Below are positions 61,619 to 64,000 of a DNA stretch of 64,000 nucleotides, one piece after another. Source of the DNA: Mactromeris polynyma (Eukaryota; Mollusca; Bivalvia; Venerida; Mactridae). The position numbers and the translations under genes are program-made. The notes under the pieces were generated by a model that saw nothing but the letters and a program-made list of their open reading frames with translations, was not told the origin of the DNA and made no database searches. Location: the NCBI GenBank assembly GCA_032209605.1, contig JASFXZ010000012.1:4216001-4280000 (forward strand), given 5' to 3'. Numbering within the stretch: the first letter of the stretch is position 1; each line of letters begins with the position of its first letter.

Positions 61619-61989
61619 TATATGGCTCTCCTGAACGTATAATGTTTGAATGAGCTTCATCCAGTATTGTTGTTTCTCTGGCTAAACATTTTTAATATGA
61701 ATCATTGCAGTGTATAATATCCAATCAAAATAATCTTGTTTGATCATATTTCTAATAAACAAAACTTGTTGAAAATTATTTGTTAAATAAACTGTTTGTT
61801 TTAATTATTAGTGTATTCTTTGATAATGCATATTCTTTATGGGTGTTTGATCTATACTGACACCAAAAAGAAACTGTGCACTGAAATAAAGTTTGTAACT
61901 ATTTAGATAAAACATATAGGCAAATTTGGTAGCAAAATGTGACAGCTTTTATTGGCTACATGATGCATTATTGTTAAATTAAATTTAGG

Positions 61990-62592
61990 TCATTCTCGGT
62001 GTATATTTCTTGAGCAATTCTAAGCAATAAATTTTGAGCCAAATCAGTGTATTAAATCAAGAGTTATGGCCCTTAATTTATAAAAAATGTTATACTCAAC
62101 TAAGTTTACACTCTAGCTCCTTCATTTCTCCACCAATCCTAATTATATCTCATCTGTGTGTACCAGTAAGATATTGGTTGAGTTGGATTTAGGGCCAGAT
62201 CGGACCAGCAGGTCTGGATGTTTGTTTCATCGGGTTTAATGCCGTTTCTCAATGATATTTCAGTTATATACGGTGGGGTTCACCTAACCAGTTCTTCCTG
62301 GACTGAATTCTAACCAATACTAACTTACCCTTCCACAAGGAGCAGGCAACTTTGTGGAGGAAAATTTTAGTCAAATTTTCATGGAAGGGTATGACCTGCC
62401 GCAACCGGGAATCAAACCGGGATCGCCGGGTTCCAAGTCCAGCGCACTAGCCACTGGCCCACGGCCGCGGCTAGCAGGTCTAGAGTTATGTGCCCTTCAA
62501 GCCATTATATTCCTTCAAGACATGATGATTGTTTAAAGACCAGGGGACATGGTCTCGAGTGAGCAATATAGGACCATCATGACCCTCTTGTT
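61990..62592 (-). repeat. CAAGAGGGCC-type repeat, copy 3, interrupted by a SINE
   Basis: Read from 62592 leftwards it starts AAACAAGAGGGTCATGATGG and GCTCACTCGAG, and later has AAGGGCCATAACTCTTGATT, as in the other copies. The SINE at 62216-62472 splits it. Confidence 0.65.
62216..62472 (-). repeat. tRNA-Thr-like SINE, copy 3, nested
   Basis: Flanked by AGCAGGTCT at 62207-62215 and 62473-62481. Same head, body and ACGGCATTAAACCCGATG tail as the other two copies, with a small deletion in the body. Confidence 0.92.
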
Positions 62593-63505
62593 TCATAAAA
62601 GATTTTGTTAAGAATCAGGCAAATTATTGGTGGTAATTGTAAATATTGACATTGTACTATGTTAATGTTCCTGTCAATGTTCACTGAAATTTGCTCTAAT
62701 TCATTTCTTTGTCTCTAATGCATGAACTTTTCATGCCTAATATCTTAGATATATTCCCCAAAAGTCCGAATAATGTGGCCTCCTCACCCACCCAAAGTAT
62801 TCTGGGTAGTGGCAAACAAACGAACAGTTTTTAAGGATGGCCTTATTAATAGATATAAATTCATAGAATGAAGAGTATTACATAATTCAATCAAACAATT
62901 AGGTTTTTTAGAGAATATGCCAACTTTTCTGGTAATTTGGTTCCCCTCCTAAATATCCCACATCTGGTACCCGGCAGTAGAGTTCATTAGACATGTGCAA
63001 TCATATAATGAGATACCTCAACTTGATTTATATTCCACTTATGGTACAGTGGGGAGAGTTTTTGTTGATAAGCCGTATGCATTATCATGTACATAGTAAA
63101 TCAGTCTCACCTACCCTAATCTTGTCTTCTTTTTTAGCATCAAGTGAGTGACCCAAGTGTTCTCGTTATTTAGCACGTCTGTTTCGCCTGATGTGCTGTT
63201 ACTGTTGCTTAGAAGCAGTTTACTGTCTGAGTTCTCTGTTTTTGGTTATTACAAAGTATTACAAATTTACTTCAAGATTTGCTCCGAATGTAAAAAAAGT
63301 TCTTGAATTTGTAAACAAATGTGCTTCAGGTTCACAAATTTGGCAAATTGAGGTGTATGTTCTCAGACCAAATATTACATTTCTTGAGTAATGAAAATCA
63401 AAAGGCAAGCCTCTGATTGGCTAGATCCGAGCTTAGTCTTAAATTTGACCTTGAGTGGCAAGGTTGTAAACTGACACTGAACTTCTAACTAACTTGTATA
63501 ACGTT
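62593..63505. other. Mostly unremarkable sequence
   Basis: GGCAAACAAACGAACAGTTT and TTAAGGATGGCCTTATT at 62811-62850 form the right end of a GGCCATCC MITE; the left end (near 62777) is unclear. A strong acceptor-like TCTTCTTTTTTAG ends at 63138, but no coding exon follows. Confidence 0.4.
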
Positions 63506-63567
63506 TGGGTCCGGGTTGGGGTCCTGGTTGGGGTCCGGGTTGGGGTCCGGGTTGGGGTCCAGGTTGG
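63506..63567 (+). repeat. G-rich 12-bp minisatellite, 5 units
   Basis: The unit is GGGTCCGGGTTG. The alternating runs of three and four G give four or more G tracts with short loops, so a G-quadruplex on the plus strand is possible. Confidence 0.93.
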
Positions 63568-64000
63568 AAACCCGGTTACTTGGCATCAGTCATCAGGCGG
63601 CTGTATATAACCGAATTAATGCTGAAATTTTACCTAGAAATGTTGTATAGATTATTATAGATAGTTCCCACATTTACCTCCCTTGTTCTTAATCCTCAGC
63701 CATTTTGATAGGCAAAACTGATAAGCACTTATAGGAGTAATTCCCAAATATGTGATAATTGAGAAAATACCAGGAGAATTTGCATGTGACAAATACTTTT
63801 TCTTCAACTTGCTGAGCCATCTGCCCACGTGAGTATAATCAATAATTATGTATGCATGTACATCAAGGGCTGATCCAGGATCTGACGTTAGAGCGGGCGC
63901 ACCTTTTAGGCGCAACTTAGAATTTACGCCCCGTTCCTAACAAAACCGAAAAGGTGCATGGTTTTAATAAATTATTGGACGTTTGTGATCGTCGTCCCCC
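63568..64000. other. Window end; possible hAT-element start
   Basis: CAAGGGCTGATCCAGGATCT near 63864 followed by AGAGCGGGCGCACC resembles a hAT left terminus running out of the window. Confidence 0.3.

Noticed and set aside
63126..63391. Exon after the acceptor-like TCTTCTTTTTTAG
   Set aside because: Stops follow soon after the acceptor in the frame that would join the 66-codon ORF, and no family is recognised.

Overview
The window looks like nuclear DNA of an invertebrate animal, most likely a bivalve mollusc. It is AT-rich, has no long open reading frames, carries spliced exons with GT/AG borders, and is packed with tRNA-derived SINEs, MITEs, minisatellites and repeat families of a kind common in clam and oyster genomes. 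The bivalve assignment rests on recognising those repeat families by eye, not on a search.

The one gene I can name is on the minus strand: the 5' part of a cytosolic purine 5'-nucleotidase (NT5C2 family, HAD superfamily). Four coding exons were found, in order 52946-53073 (start codon), 40941-41014 (HAD motif I, DMDYT), 27695-27812 and 22426-22521. Their reading phases join exactly (2, 1, 2) and they give the first 139 codons. The remaining exons must lie left of position 1, so intron 4 is longer than 22 kb. Introns 1 to 3 are about 11.9, 13.1 and 5.2 kb. A weak 5' UTR exon and promoter candidate lies at 54384-54720. A possible divergent plus-strand gene is hinted at by a candidate first coding exon at 55881-56070.

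Region by region. 1-22425 (intron 4): several SINEs, pogo-like MITEs, a foldback hairpin, an 88-bp tandem repeat, a 37-bp satellite of about 1.1 kb and a 17-bp self-complementary minisatellite. 22522-27694 (intron 3): a 50-bp minisatellite split by a 1.19-kb transposon that itself carries a 640-bp hAT-like insertion, then a 28-bp minisatellite. 27813-40940 (intron 2): three copies of a ~330-bp repeat, MITEs, two hairpins and a long CAAGAGGGCC-type repeat with a nested MITE. 41015-52945 (intron 1): a SINE, a decayed mariner element with both inverted repeats, a hAT-like MITE, two hairpins and a 163-bp tandem repeat. 53074-64000: an unusual array in which the A-box half of a tRNA-like SINE is repeated about eight times, a 24-G tract, more MITEs, a nested SINE with clear target-site duplications, and a G-rich 12-bp minisatellite.

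No rRNA, CRISPR, operon or plasmid features were seen. The most interesting structures are five ~76-bp near-perfect palindromes whose two arms vary together, the doubly nested insertion in the 50-bp minisatellite, and the tandem SINE promoter array.
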